Below are positions 26,547 to 35,077 of a DNA stretch of 64,000 nt, piece by piece. The notes beneath the pieces were generated by a model that made no database searches, was not told where the DNA came from, and saw only the letters and a program-made list of their open reading frames with translations. Location of the stretch: NCBI RefSeq assembly GCF_001517405.1, contig NZ_LN907827.1, positions 3,630,915-3,694,914 on the forward strand. The letters run 5' to 3'. The position numbers and the translations under genes were made by a program. Source of the stretch: Duffyella gerundensis (GTDB lineage Bacteria > Pseudomonadota > Gammaproteobacteria > Enterobacterales > Enterobacteriaceae). The first letter of the stretch is position 1. Every line of letters begins with the position of its first letter.

Positions 26547-29243
26547 TTACTTCTTACCGGTCTGCTGGTTGTCGTTTTGCGATGGCAAACGACGACGCGC
26601 ATGATGTTTCAACATAACCCAGGTGGCGCTACCGGCAATCGCTGCCAACAGCAACGCGCTCAGCGCTAACAGCACGCTGTGCTGGTTGGCATACCAGAAC
26701 ACCATCATGTACCAGGGCATTTCGCCGCGCGGCGACTGGGGGCCAACGCGGAAGCTGCGAATGCCGTTTTCATCGGTGATGATCGCGGTATCGCCACGAA
26801 TCCCGGCGTTAATCCCCGGTGCGTTAAGATCGCTGTGCAAACGCAGCAGTTGCGCATCGTTGGTAGCGATAGACATCACCACCAGCCGACCGGCGTTCCA
26901 CGGCGAGGCGTAGCTGACAAAGCCGCGCCAGGCTTCGTTGGAAGAAAAATAGCGATCGGCATCGAGCTGCTGCCGCGACCAGTCGCCGGTGAGCCAGCTG
27001 CGCATCTTATCCAGCACGCCCGGCGCCTTGACGCCCAGCGTGGTGCCGCTGGCGTCATAATCGCTTTTAGCCAGCATGGCGCGGGTAAAGGCGCTTTGCT
27101 GCACGGTAGAGACCGCCAGCACATCGCTATTTTTCAGGCGCGTCAGCGAGGTGCCGCCCTGTGGAATGCCAAACAGCACATGGTTCTGATACAGCGCCAC
27201 GCCGGTGGCGTTACCGGAACGGCTGGCCAGATCGAGCAGCGTGCTGATTTCGCTGTCGCTGGGTTTCTCCGGCAGCAGCAGCGTGGTCTGGGAATAGTCC
27301 GCCAGCTGGGAGAACGGGAAGGATGCGCCGACGAAATAGGCCAGGTTAGGCAACATCGCGAAGTGTCGCGTATGGCTCAGGTCGATAAACGAATCTTCCT
27401 CAATGCGGCTCTTGATATTGTTATTCAGCAGCACGCCGCACGGCGCGTCCGCTTTAGGCGCAATATTGAAGTACAGCGCCAGCTGGTTATCGCCGTAAAT
27501 CAGATAGGGATCCAGCTCCAGACGATACGCTTCCTGTCGCGCGTCACCGCCCAGGCGGCGCCAGGCATCTTCCAGTAGCCCGAGTTTGTTAACCGACAGG
27601 TTGCGCAGGAACGTGCCGTTGAGCATGACATTAAGATACGAGTTATTTTCGTCAATCCAGGTTTCCGCCGGAAAGCGATAGTTGAGCTGCACCGGAATGG
27701 CGTCACCGTCCCACAGAAAGAGATCGGGCGCAGCGCGGAAGTTCACGCGCAGCGCATCGTGCCACAATCCGTTAGTGGTCATACTCTGATCGGTGCGCAG
27801 CAGTTCACTGAGGCGCACCGGTCGCGTGGTGTTGATCCAGCGCGGCGCATCATACGCCTGACGCTGCGGCACATTGGCGGTCACCACGGTCAGCGACGCG
27901 GCATCGGTGGTCAGCGGCTGGCTGACCAGACGATACGCCGCCTGACGCAGCTGCTCATCATCACTGCCGATCACCAGCATCAGCTTGTAAATCGGGTTGT
28001 TGGGGTTGTCGATCATCATCAGCCTGGCTACGTTGCCCGCAGGCACGGTGAGCACGCCAATTTTGTCGCCGGGATGCGCAAACACAATGCCATTTTTCTC
28101 CGGCAGGCGATCGCGCAATACCGGAAAACGGGCGCCGCGATAATCCGCCTGAATGCCCAGCCAGGAAGCGACCATCGCCGCCGCGCTGACCTGCGCCGGA
28201 TCGGCTGCCGCTGGAAACACCATCGGCACGCTGGCTTCGGTCATCTGCATCGGATCGATAAACGGCCGCGGAAAATTACGCAGGCGGGTGCCGGTGTTGA
28301 GCTGTTGCCCTTCCAGCAACAGACGCGTGGTCGGCATAATGGTGACGCGGTTCTGCGTGGCGCTGTCGCGCTCGCACAGCAGCTTATCGGCATCGTTGAT
28401 TTTGAAGCTGAGATTATTGCTGGACACCACCATCGCCGCCGGAATATCGAGTTGATAATCACTGACGTCGCTGTCGGCAGCGCCCAGCGGCAGCGTACCC
28501 AACGGCTGGCCATTAAGCATCAATTGCAGCGAGGTGTTGCGGGCAGCCAGCGCGGTAGAGACGCGCAGTGACAGCATCAGCCGGGCGTTGGTGATGACCT
28601 GATCGGCGGGCAGCGTAAAGACAATGCCTGACTGCAACTGGCCGCCGGTCAGCGTGATACCACGCGGCTGGCCCATCTGCGCCACGCTGATTTCGCTGCT
28701 GGTCGGCTGAAACAGCATAGCGGGTGCCACAGGCGGCGTTTCAATTGCCGGTTGCACCGGCTCCACCGCGACGCTATCGGGGATGGCTGGCGTTGCTTCG
28801 GCGGCGGCATCAACGCTGGACGACGACGCCTCGGCAGCGGGCTGTTGCTCCACCTGCGGCGCGTCGTCAGTCAGCGGCGCAGCGCTGGCCTCCGTCTGCA
28901 TCGCCGGTGGCTGCGAGGCATTGGTTGCTTCAGTAGCCGGATTGCTGGCAGCAGGATCGCTCTCAGTCGGGGACGGCTGCGTCACAGCGGGCGCGCTGGC
29001 TGAACCGTCATTCGCGGTGTCTGGCGCGGTTTGCGCCGCAGCGGCCGCGTTCGGCGCATAAGGATCGGCGGCCACGGCGGCGCGCAGTTGCTGCTCTTCC
29101 GCACCTACGCCCGGCGGCGGCGGCACCTGCGACAGCGCCTCGCTGTCCTGCGTGACGGCGGTGTTCTCCGCCCATGCGTGGCTCAGCAGCAGACTGCCCG
29201 CCAGCGAGGTCACCAGCAGACTTTTTATCAGACGTGGTTTCAT
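26547..29243 (-). CDS. bcsB: Cellulose synthase periplasmic subunit BcsB (locus 2) with long Ala/Pro-rich linker
   Basis: An 898-aa BcsB, 145 residues longer than the locus 1 copy. The signal peptide ends near SHAWAEN (about 26). Residues about 40-175 form a low-complexity linker rich in Ala, Pro, Ser, Thr and Glu, after which the BcsB core begins (SEISVAQMGQPRGITLTGG). Core markers are PRPFIDPMQM, AYDAPRWINTTRPVRLSEL and FPFSQLADYSQTTLLLPEKP; one TM helix (VLLALSALLLAAIAGSATWVML) and a basic tail close the protein. It begins in a 4-bp ATGA overlap with bcsA and ends 13 bases before bcsC. Confidence 0.94.
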   Translation of the reverse strand: MKPRLIKSLLVTSLAGSLLLSHAWAENTAVTQDSEALSQVPPPPGVGAEEQQLRAAVAADPYAPNAAAAAQTAPDTANDGSASAPAVTQPSPTESDPAASNPATEATNASQPPAMQTEASAAPLTDDAPQVEQQPAAEASSSSVDAAAEATPAIPDSVAVEPVQPAIETPPVAPAMLFQPTSSEISVAQMGQPRGITLTGGQLQSGIVFTLPADQVITNARLMLSLRVSTALAARNTSLQLMLNGQPLGTLPLGAADSDVSDYQLDIPAAMVVSSNNLSFKINDADKLLCERDSATQNRVTIMPTTRLLLEGQQLNTGTRLRNFPRPFIDPMQMTEASVPMVFPAAADPAQVSAAAMVASWLGIQADYRGARFPVLRDRLPEKNGIVFAHPGDKIGVLTVPAGNVARLMMIDNPNNPIYKLMLVIGSDDEQLRQAAYRLVSQPLTTDAASLTVVTANVPQRQAYDAPRWINTTRPVRLSELLRTDQSMTTNGLWHDALRVNFRAAPDLFLWDGDAIPVQLNYRFPAETWIDENNSYLNVMLNGTFLRNLSVNKLGLLEDAWRRLGGDARQEAYRLELDPYLIYGDNQLALYFNIAPKADAPCGVLLNNNIKSRIEEDSFIDLSHTRHFAMLPNLAYFVGASFPFSQLADYSQTTLLLPEKPSDSEISTLLDLASRSGNATGVALYQNHVLFGIPQGGTSLTRLKNSDVLAVSTVQQSAFTRAMLAKSDYDASGTTLGVKAPGVLDKMRSWLTGDWSRQQLDADRYFSSNEAWRGFVSYASPWNAGRLVVMSIATNDAQLLRLHSDLNAPGINAGIRGDTAIITDENGIRSFRVGPQSPRGEMPWYMMVFWYANQHSVLLALSALLLAAIAGSATWVMLKHHARRRLPSQNDNQQTGKK

Positions 29244-31342
29244 GCTCCCTGATCCTCCTGCGCCTGACCGGCAACGGTTTTACGTTTGTCCCGTCGCCCT
29301 TTCCAGGTCAGCCAGAAGAGTTCAAACACGGTACGAATAATGGTTAACAGCGAGCGCAGCGGGCTGTCCGGCTTATATTGCGGCTGAATCCAGGCGTCGG
29401 CGCGCGCCAACACCACGCGTACCAGTTCACGGCGGCGCGACAGCGGCATCTGGCCGAACTTTAGGCGAATCACGTCGTCGTCGCTGGAGATGATGCTAAC
29501 CGGAATAGTGATGGCACCCGATTGCAGAAGAATATCAATTTCTTCAATTTCATCATGCAGATGACGTTGATCGGGCGCGATGATTTGCGCGCCGCCCATC
29601 GACAAATCGGAGGTCACCGTGCGTGACGAGATGCCGCTGGCGTAATGAATAATGGCCGGAATTTCGACCTCGATACGGATGGTTTTACGTACCTGCTTGG
29701 TTTCGCGTGCCACGGCAATCGCCGCCATCAGAATCACCAGGCTGAAAATCGCCCAGCCAACGTTCAGCGCGATAACCCAGGGATCGACGCCAAAATAGTC
29801 ATGCGCCACCGCGCGCACCACGCCCGCGGTAATGCCCGCGGTCAGCAGCAGCGCGGTGATGACATGCGGACGGACGATGTTGAAGTCAAAGAAACCCTGA
29901 TCGAGCAGGCCACCCTTGTCGGTCACGTTGAACTTGCCATGCTTGGGTGAAATCAGCGTCAGCAACGTCGGAATAACCAGGTGAAATGCCATCACCGTTT
30001 CATAGATTTCACCCCAGAAGGTGTAACGGAAACGGCCGTTCATGCGTGAGTTAACGTACAGCGACATCACCAGATGCGGCAGCACGTAGGCGAAAATCAG
30101 CGATGCAGAAGAGTGAATAATATTCAGGTTAAACAGCAGGTAAGCCAGCGGTGCGGTCAGGAAGATCACGCGCGGAATACCAAACTGGAAATGCAGCATG
30201 GCGTTGAGATAACAGAGACGCTGTTGCCACTTCAGGCCGCGACCAAACAGCGGATTATCGACGCGGAAAATTTGCGTCATGCCGCGCGCCCAGCGGGTAC
30301 GCTGCACCACGTGCAGGCCGAGACGTTCGGTTGCCAGACCCGCCGCCAGTGGGATCGCCAGAAAAGCCGAGCCCCAACCAAGGCGCTGCATTTTCAACGC
30401 GGTGTGCGCATCTTCAGTCACGGTTTCCACAGCAAAACCGCCAATCTCTTCCAGCGCAGCACGGCGGATCACCGCACAGGAGCCGCAGAAGAAGGTGGCA
30501 TTCCAGTTGTCGTTGCCCTGCTGTACCGGGCCGTAGAACAGCGCACCTTCGTTAGGAATTGAGCGCGCCGCACGCAGGTTGCGTTCAAAGGGGTCGGGTG
30601 AATAGAAGTAGTGCGGTGTTTGCAGCAGCGCCAGTTTGGGATCCTTCAGGAAGGGCCCCACGGTGGCCTGCAAAAAGGTGCGCGTGGCAACGTGGTCGCA
30701 GTCAAAAATGCAGATCAGCTCGCCTTTAGTGATTTTCATCGCATGATTGAGGTTGCCCGCTTTGGCGTGACGGTTATCGTCGCGCGTGATGTAGCCGACG
30801 CCAACGTCGGCGGCAAATACCGCAAACTCACGACGCTTGCCATCATCAAGCAGATAGATTTTCACCTTATCGCGCGGATAATCGATGCACTGCGCTGCCA
30901 GCACGGTATCGCGCACTACGTCGAGGCTTTCGTTATAGCTCGGAATATAGATATCGACCGTCGGCCAGAGGCTAATATCATCCGGCAACGGCTCAATGGT
31001 ACGCTTCAGCGGCCAGGTAGTTTGCAGGAAGCCAAGAATTAAAATCACCCACACGTAAAGCTCGGCAATATAGAGCGCGATGCCGAACAGCGCCTCTATC
31101 TCCGAATTAAAATGCAGGGTTTCGGTGGTGCGCCACCAGATATAACGCGTCGACATTAATGCCGACAGAAATACCATCACCACGCTGACTTTTTGGCTTT
31201 TGCTGAAGCCCAATAAAAAGAGCAGACCAATACTGATTAAACCAAAAATATACTGCTTTTGGCTGTCCATGGGCGTAATGATGATCACCGCCGCAATTGG
31301 CGCTAATACCAATAGCAGCAGGTAGAACCAAATTTTTTTCAT
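29240..31342 (-). CDS. bcsA: Cellulose synthase catalytic subunit BcsA (locus 2, short form)
   Basis: A 700-aa BcsA lacking the N-terminal cytoplasmic extension of the 872-aa locus 1 protein; it opens directly with TM helices (about 4-23, 31-48, 53-65, 84-106). GT2 motifs are DD at 166-167, DCD at 214-216, TED at 309-311 and QRTRW at 347-351; the gating segment FNVTDKGG is present. The PilZ domain near residues 570-610 has RxxxR as RKTIR and DLSMGG, so c-di-GMP activation is expected. The short form fits type I enzymes such as Komagataeibacter AcsA. A gap of 89 bases separates it from bcsQ. Confidence 0.96.
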   Translation of the reverse strand: MKKIWFYLLLLVLAPIAAVIIITPMDSQKQYIFGLISIGLLFLLGFSKSQKVSVVMVFLSALMSTRYIWWRTTETLHFNSEIEALFGIALYIAELYVWVILILGFLQTTWPLKRTIEPLPDDISLWPTVDIYIPSYNESLDVVRDTVLAAQCIDYPRDKVKIYLLDDGKRREFAVFAADVGVGYITRDDNRHAKAGNLNHAMKITKGELICIFDCDHVATRTFLQATVGPFLKDPKLALLQTPHYFYSPDPFERNLRAARSIPNEGALFYGPVQQGNDNWNATFFCGSCAVIRRAALEEIGGFAVETVTEDAHTALKMQRLGWGSAFLAIPLAAGLATERLGLHVVQRTRWARGMTQIFRVDNPLFGRGLKWQQRLCYLNAMLHFQFGIPRVIFLTAPLAYLLFNLNIIHSSASLIFAYVLPHLVMSLYVNSRMNGRFRYTFWGEIYETVMAFHLVIPTLLTLISPKHGKFNVTDKGGLLDQGFFDFNIVRPHVITALLLTAGITAGVVRAVAHDYFGVDPWVIALNVGWAIFSLVILMAAIAVARETKQVRKTIRIEVEIPAIIHYASGISSRTVTSDLSMGGAQIIAPDQRHLHDEIEEIDILLQSGAITIPVSIISSDDDVIRLKFGQMPLSRRRELVRVVLARADAWIQPQYKPDSPLRSLLTIIRTVFELFWLTWKGRRDKRKTVAGQAQEDQGA

Positions 31343-31431
31343 GAGGATCCTGGCAACGCTAAATGTTTATTATTATTTCGCTCGCTGGCGATAATGTTAT
31401 CCGCAGGCCGCACAGCGGCCCGCTTTCCGGC

Positions 31432-32229
31432 TTACCGCGAGCGCAGCGAACCGTGCAATTCTCCGTTGCCAACCTGGATGTCCAATAGCGAAGCGACACG
31501 CCTTGCGATCAGCTCAATATCAAAAGCCGCCGCTGAAACCGGACTAAAATCAAAAATGGACTGCTGTGAAGCATTGGCTTCTGCCACGCTCTCGTCGCGG
31601 TGCACCACGCCCAATAATTTATCGTCGAGGCGCTGCTGCATAAAAGCCGTTACGTCCCGACTTATATTGCGACGTGTATCACTCTGGTTCAGGACGAAAT
31701 AGTGTCCCGCTTTATTATTTAACGCTTTGCCGATCATTCGGTTATTTTCAATATGCGGTAACAGTGATACCGAGGCGGTATCCGCTAACATCACCACCAG
31801 ATGTAAATCGGCTAATTCGGCCACCGCTTTCAGCGCCGGATTCGGGCCGGGCGGAAAGTCAGCCACAATCACCAGGCCGGGATAATTCAGCAACGTGCTC
31901 AGGCCGCGCGGTAAAAAATGCGCATCCTGCGTGAGATGATCTTCGAAGCGCACCCGCTCCTCTTCCGTTACGTCGCCGTAGGGCAAGACGAAGACGTTGC
32001 CGCCGGTGGTCAGCACCGCCTGGCTCCAGTCCGGATTTTCAGCGGATCGCGCCACAAAGCCGCGCCCGTCAGATAAGGGAACGCCGAAGTGCAGGCGCAG
32101 CGCATTTTGTACGTCAAAATCGATTGCCAGTACTTTGCTGCCGGAGCGCGCCAGCGCCCAGGCGAGATTAGCCGCCATCGTGGTTTTACCAACGCCACCT
32201 TTCGGTGAGCAAACACAAACTAACGGCAT
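31432..32229 (-). CDS. bcsQ: BcsQ-type ParA/MinD-like ATPase with canonical P-loop (locus 2)
   Basis: A 265-aa ParA/MinD-family ATPase. The deviant Walker A motif is complete: PKGGVGKTT with Lys10 and Lys15. Other family features are LAIDFDVQNALRLHFG (Walker A' region, about 33-48), VIVADFPPGPNP (Walker B-like) and HRDESVAEANASQQSIFDFSP near the C-terminus. It differs from the locus 1 BcsQ, whose P-loop is degenerate, so it can be expected to bind and hydrolyse ATP and to act in positioning the type I complex. Its start overlaps the bcsO stop by 10 bp. Confidence 0.92.
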   Translation of the reverse strand: MPLVCVCSPKGGVGKTTMAANLAWALARSGSKVLAIDFDVQNALRLHFGVPLSDGRGFVARSAENPDWSQAVLTTGGNVFVLPYGDVTEEERVRFEDHLTQDAHFLPRGLSTLLNYPGLVIVADFPPGPNPALKAVAELADLHLVVMLADTASVSLLPHIENNRMIGKALNNKAGHYFVLNQSDTRRNISRDVTAFMQQRLDDKLLGVVHRDESVAEANASQQSIFDFSPVSAAAFDIELIARRVASLLDIQVGNGELHGSLRSR

Positions 32230-32816
32230 AGGGCGATCTTCTCCAGTAACGGTTTGAGTAGCGTCTCTTTCGACAGCATCACCGGCTCAGCGGGACGCGT
32301 ACGGAATAATCCCCCAAAACGGCCAGGCGCAGCAGGCGGCGGCGTCGGCATGCCAACAGGCGGCAGTGCCGCAGCGGGTGCTGGCTGAGCCACCGGCGCA
32401 GGTGCAGCGGGCCGCGAAGGCACCGCGGTGGCTGAAATCTGCTGCAGCAGCGAACCGGTTGCGGGCGTAGTCTGCACCGCCGCCTGGGCACGCAGCGACG
32501 GCAGCGGTGTCACTGGTTTTGGACTGGCCGCCACGCTGTCGAGCAGCAGGCTGCCGGTGCTGACGGTGCGCGCGCTTAACAGCTGCGCCACCACCGGCGC
32601 CGTAAAGGCGTCGCTTTTCACCGGCTGTGGCTGAGCACGATCGATGCGCTGACCGGTTTCCAGCACGTCATCGTGATTTTTCTCTTCAGACAGCTGTTGA
32701 ATAATCGCCCAGCGCTGCTGGTCGTTTTCTAATGACTGGCCTGACATATCCCTGAAGTTGATATCCTGCGTCTGCGTCTTTTCCTTAAAACGCTGCAAAT
32801 CATCGTAATTTTTCAT
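32220..32816 (-). CDS. bcsO: Proline-rich cellulose operon protein, BcsO-like
   Basis: A 198-aa protein opening the type I cellulose operon; start MKNYDDLQRFKEKTQTQDI at 32816, preferred over a GTG 51 bases upstream. Residues 1-45 contain DINFRDMS...QQRWAIIQQL, which follows the spacing of the BcsR pattern (aromatic-x-D-I/M ... RW-x-x-x-x-L). The rest is low complexity, rich in Ala, Pro and Gln (about 90-165), ending in LSKETLLKPLLEKIALCR. Proline-rich BcsO/BcsP proteins of type I operons are known by name but their function is not settled. The BcsO label is tentative, since BcsP proteins also resemble BcsR at the N-terminus. No strong ribosome binding site is visible. Confidence 0.72.
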   Translation of the reverse strand: MKNYDDLQRFKEKTQTQDINFRDMSGQSLENDQQRWAIIQQLSEEKNHDDVLETGQRIDRAQPQPVKSDAFTAPVVAQLLSARTVSTGSLLLDSVAASPKPVTPLPSLRAQAAVQTTPATGSLLQQISATAVPSRPAAPAPVAQPAPAAALPPVGMPTPPPAAPGRFGGLFRTRPAEPVMLSKETLLKPLLEKIALCR

Positions 32817-33041
32817 GCAAATACGTCTGGCCAGTAAGGGAGAGGGAATTTTCGGCGAATATAGCACATTCTGTGCAAACCGTGAGATTAATCTTATAAG
32901 TTATTCAGAAGAACGAGAATGAAGTCTTGGGCATTTCGCGGCATAAACGGGTGAAAAAGCGGCAATTGGGGGAATCTGGCAATGATATTAATAAGTCGAT
33001 CTTAAGTAAAATAAGCGTTCTGTTGTACAGACTCGTCCATA

Positions 33042-33078
33042 TAAAAAGAAAGAAAAACGGGCCAGCCAGTGACCCGTT
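33042..33078 (-). terminator. Rho-independent terminator of the dpp operon
   Basis: On the minus strand, just after the dppF stop, a 9-bp stem (AACGGGTCA with TGGCCCGTT, one G-U pair) and a 5-base loop are followed by TTTCTTTCTTTTT. This is a classic intrinsic terminator for dppABCDF. Confidence 0.88.
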
Positions 33079-33085
33079 TTCTTGT

Positions 33086-34090
33086 TTAGCCTGCCTGCTG
33101 CTGTTCATCCTGATCAACAGCGAAACAGGCGATTTGCTGGTCGCCATATTGTTTCAGCTGCGGCTGCAACTGGGTGCAGGGACCAAAGCGGCGTACGCAG
33201 CGGGCGTTAAACGCACAGCCCGGCGGCGGATTCAACGGGCTCGGCAGCTCGCCGGTGAGTTTGATACGCTCACGGCGATCATCTGGATTGAGGCGCGGCG
33301 TGGCTGATAACAGCGCCTGCGTATAAGGATGGCGCGGGTTGCTGAAAATCGCTTCTTTGGTGCCGCGCTCCACGCAGCGACCGAGATACATCACCATCAC
33401 CTCATCTGCAATGTGCTCAACCACCGACAGATCGTGCGAGATGAACACGTAAGACAAGCCCAGCTCCTGCTGCAGATCCATCATCAGGTTCAGCACCTGA
33501 GCGCGCACTGATACATCCAGTGCGGAGACCGGTTCATCGGCAATCAGCACATCGGGATCGAGCATCAGGCCGCGGGCAATCGCGATACGCTGACGCTGGC
33601 CGCCGGAAAACATATGCGGATAGCGATCGTAATGTTCGGTTTTCAGGCCGACCTTCGCCATCATCGCCAGCGTTTTCTCTTTGCGCTCTGCCTTGCTCAG
33701 GCTGGTGTTGATCACCAGCGGCTCTTCCAGAATCTGGCTAATTTTTTTGCGCGGGTTCAGCGAGCCGTACGGGTTCTGAAACACGATTTGAATTTTCTGC
33801 CGACGCAATTTCTGCGCCTGCGGATCGTGCTTGAGCAGATCCTGGCCGTGCCAGTAAAGCTGCCCTTCGGTCGGCGTTTCAATCATGGTCAGCAGACGAC
33901 CCAGCGTCGATTTACCACAGCCCGATTCGCCCACTACCGCCAGCGTCTTGCCGCGCTCAAGATTAAACGAAACGCCATCCAGCGCCTTCACCAGCCGCTC
34001 TTCACCAAACCACCCTTTTTTCACCGGGTAGTGTTTTTTCAGATCGATCGCCTGCAACAGATAATGTTGCTCAGTGGTTTCATGCTTCAT
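33086..34090 (-). CDS. dppF: Dipeptide ABC transporter ATPase DppF
   Basis: Cytoplasmic ATPase subunit of the dipeptide/haem/5-aminolevulinate importer Dpp; 334 aa as in E. coli. Start MKHETTEQHYLLQAIDLKKHYPVKKG at 34090, with GGGAGACC upstream; longer in-frame starts overlap dppD without support. Walker A is GESGCGKST (about 52-60), the ABC signature FSGGQRQRIAIARGL and Walker B VLIADEPVSALDVS follow, and the oligopeptide-transporter C-terminal domain has PPGCAFNARC with its cysteines. Its first 11 bp overlap the end of dppD. Confidence 0.97.
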   Translation of the reverse strand: MKHETTEQHYLLQAIDLKKHYPVKKGWFGEERLVKALDGVSFNLERGKTLAVVGESGCGKSTLGRLLTMIETPTEGQLYWHGQDLLKHDPQAQKLRRQKIQIVFQNPYGSLNPRKKISQILEEPLVINTSLSKAERKEKTLAMMAKVGLKTEHYDRYPHMFSGGQRQRIAIARGLMLDPDVLIADEPVSALDVSVRAQVLNLMMDLQQELGLSYVFISHDLSVVEHIADEVMVMYLGRCVERGTKEAIFSNPRHPYTQALLSATPRLNPDDRRERIKLTGELPSPLNPPPGCAFNARCVRRFGPCTQLQPQLKQYGDQQIACFAVDQDEQQQAG

Positions 34091-35066
34091 AAGTTGGTCT
34101 CCCGGCATCATCCAGCGGATAGTGACATTTGGACTGACGCCCCGGAATATCACGTAATGGCGGCTCTTCCGCCCGGCAGCGATCGGTGGCATACGGGCAG
34201 CGCGGATTCAGCAGGCAGCCGTTTGGCCGATCGTATTTGCCCGGCACCACGCCTGGCAACGACGCCAGACGCGCTTTATCGACCGCAAACTCCGGCAGTG
34301 CCCGCAGCAGCGCCTGCGTATAAGGATGGCGCGGCGCACGGAAGATATCCACTGCCTTGCCGGTTTCCACCACCTGCCCGGCGTACATCACAATAATGTG
34401 CTGTGCCGCTTCGGCCACCAGCGCCAGATCGTGAGTAATCAGGATCAGCGCCATGTTCTCCTGCTTTTGCAGCTCCAGCAGCAGCTCGATGATCTGCGCC
34501 TGAATGGTCACATCCAGCGCGGTGGTTGGCTCATCGGCAATCAGCAGTTTTGGCCGACAGGCGATCGCCATGGCAATCATCACGCGCTGGCTCATGCCGC
34601 CGGAAAGCTGGTGCGGATAAACATCAAGACGCGATTCCGCATCAGGAATGCCAACCTGGTTCAGCAGATCGATGGCGCGCTGGCGACGGGTACGGCGATT
34701 GCCGCCCTGATGCACCTTGATCGCTTCCATAATCTGATAACCCACGGTGTAGCAGGGATTCAGGCTGGTCATCGGATCCTGGAAAATCATCGCCACTTCC
34801 GAACCCACCAGCTGGCGGCGCTCTTTCTCGGAGATTTTCATCAGATCGCGCTGATTAAACGCCAGCTTCTCTGCTTTTACCTTACCGGGATAATCGATTA
34901 ATCCCATGATCGCCAGCGAGCTAACCGATTTACCTGAACCCGATTCACCGACAATGCCGACGACCTGGCCCTGTTCAACCTCGTAGCTGATGCGGTCAAC
35001 CGCCTTGAAAGGTGCCTTTTCGTCGCCGAAATGCACCGATAGTTGATCTACATGTAATAGTGCCAT
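34080..35066 (-). CDS. dppD: Dipeptide ABC transporter ATPase DppD
   Basis: Partner ATPase of DppF, 328 aa (327 in E. coli). Walker A GESGSGKSV (about 40-48), Q-loop FQDPMTSLNP, signature LSGGMSQRVMIAMAI, Walker B LLIADEPTTALDVT and a C-terminal cluster LLNPRCPYATDRC that in this family can bind an iron-sulfur cluster. Eleven bases separate it from dppC, and it overlaps dppF, consistent with one transcript dppA-B-C-D-F read leftward. Confidence 0.97.
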   Translation of the reverse strand: MALLHVDQLSVHFGDEKAPFKAVDRISYEVEQGQVVGIVGESGSGKSVSSLAIMGLIDYPGKVKAEKLAFNQRDLMKISEKERRQLVGSEVAMIFQDPMTSLNPCYTVGYQIMEAIKVHQGGNRRTRRQRAIDLLNQVGIPDAESRLDVYPHQLSGGMSQRVMIAMAIACRPKLLIADEPTTALDVTIQAQIIELLLELQKQENMALILITHDLALVAEAAQHIIVMYAGQVVETGKAVDIFRAPRHPYTQALLRALPEFAVDKARLASLPGVVPGKYDRPNGCLLNPRCPYATDRCRAEEPPLRDIPGRQSKCHYPLDDAGRPTYEA

Positions 35067-35077
35067 CTCGGAGCCTC

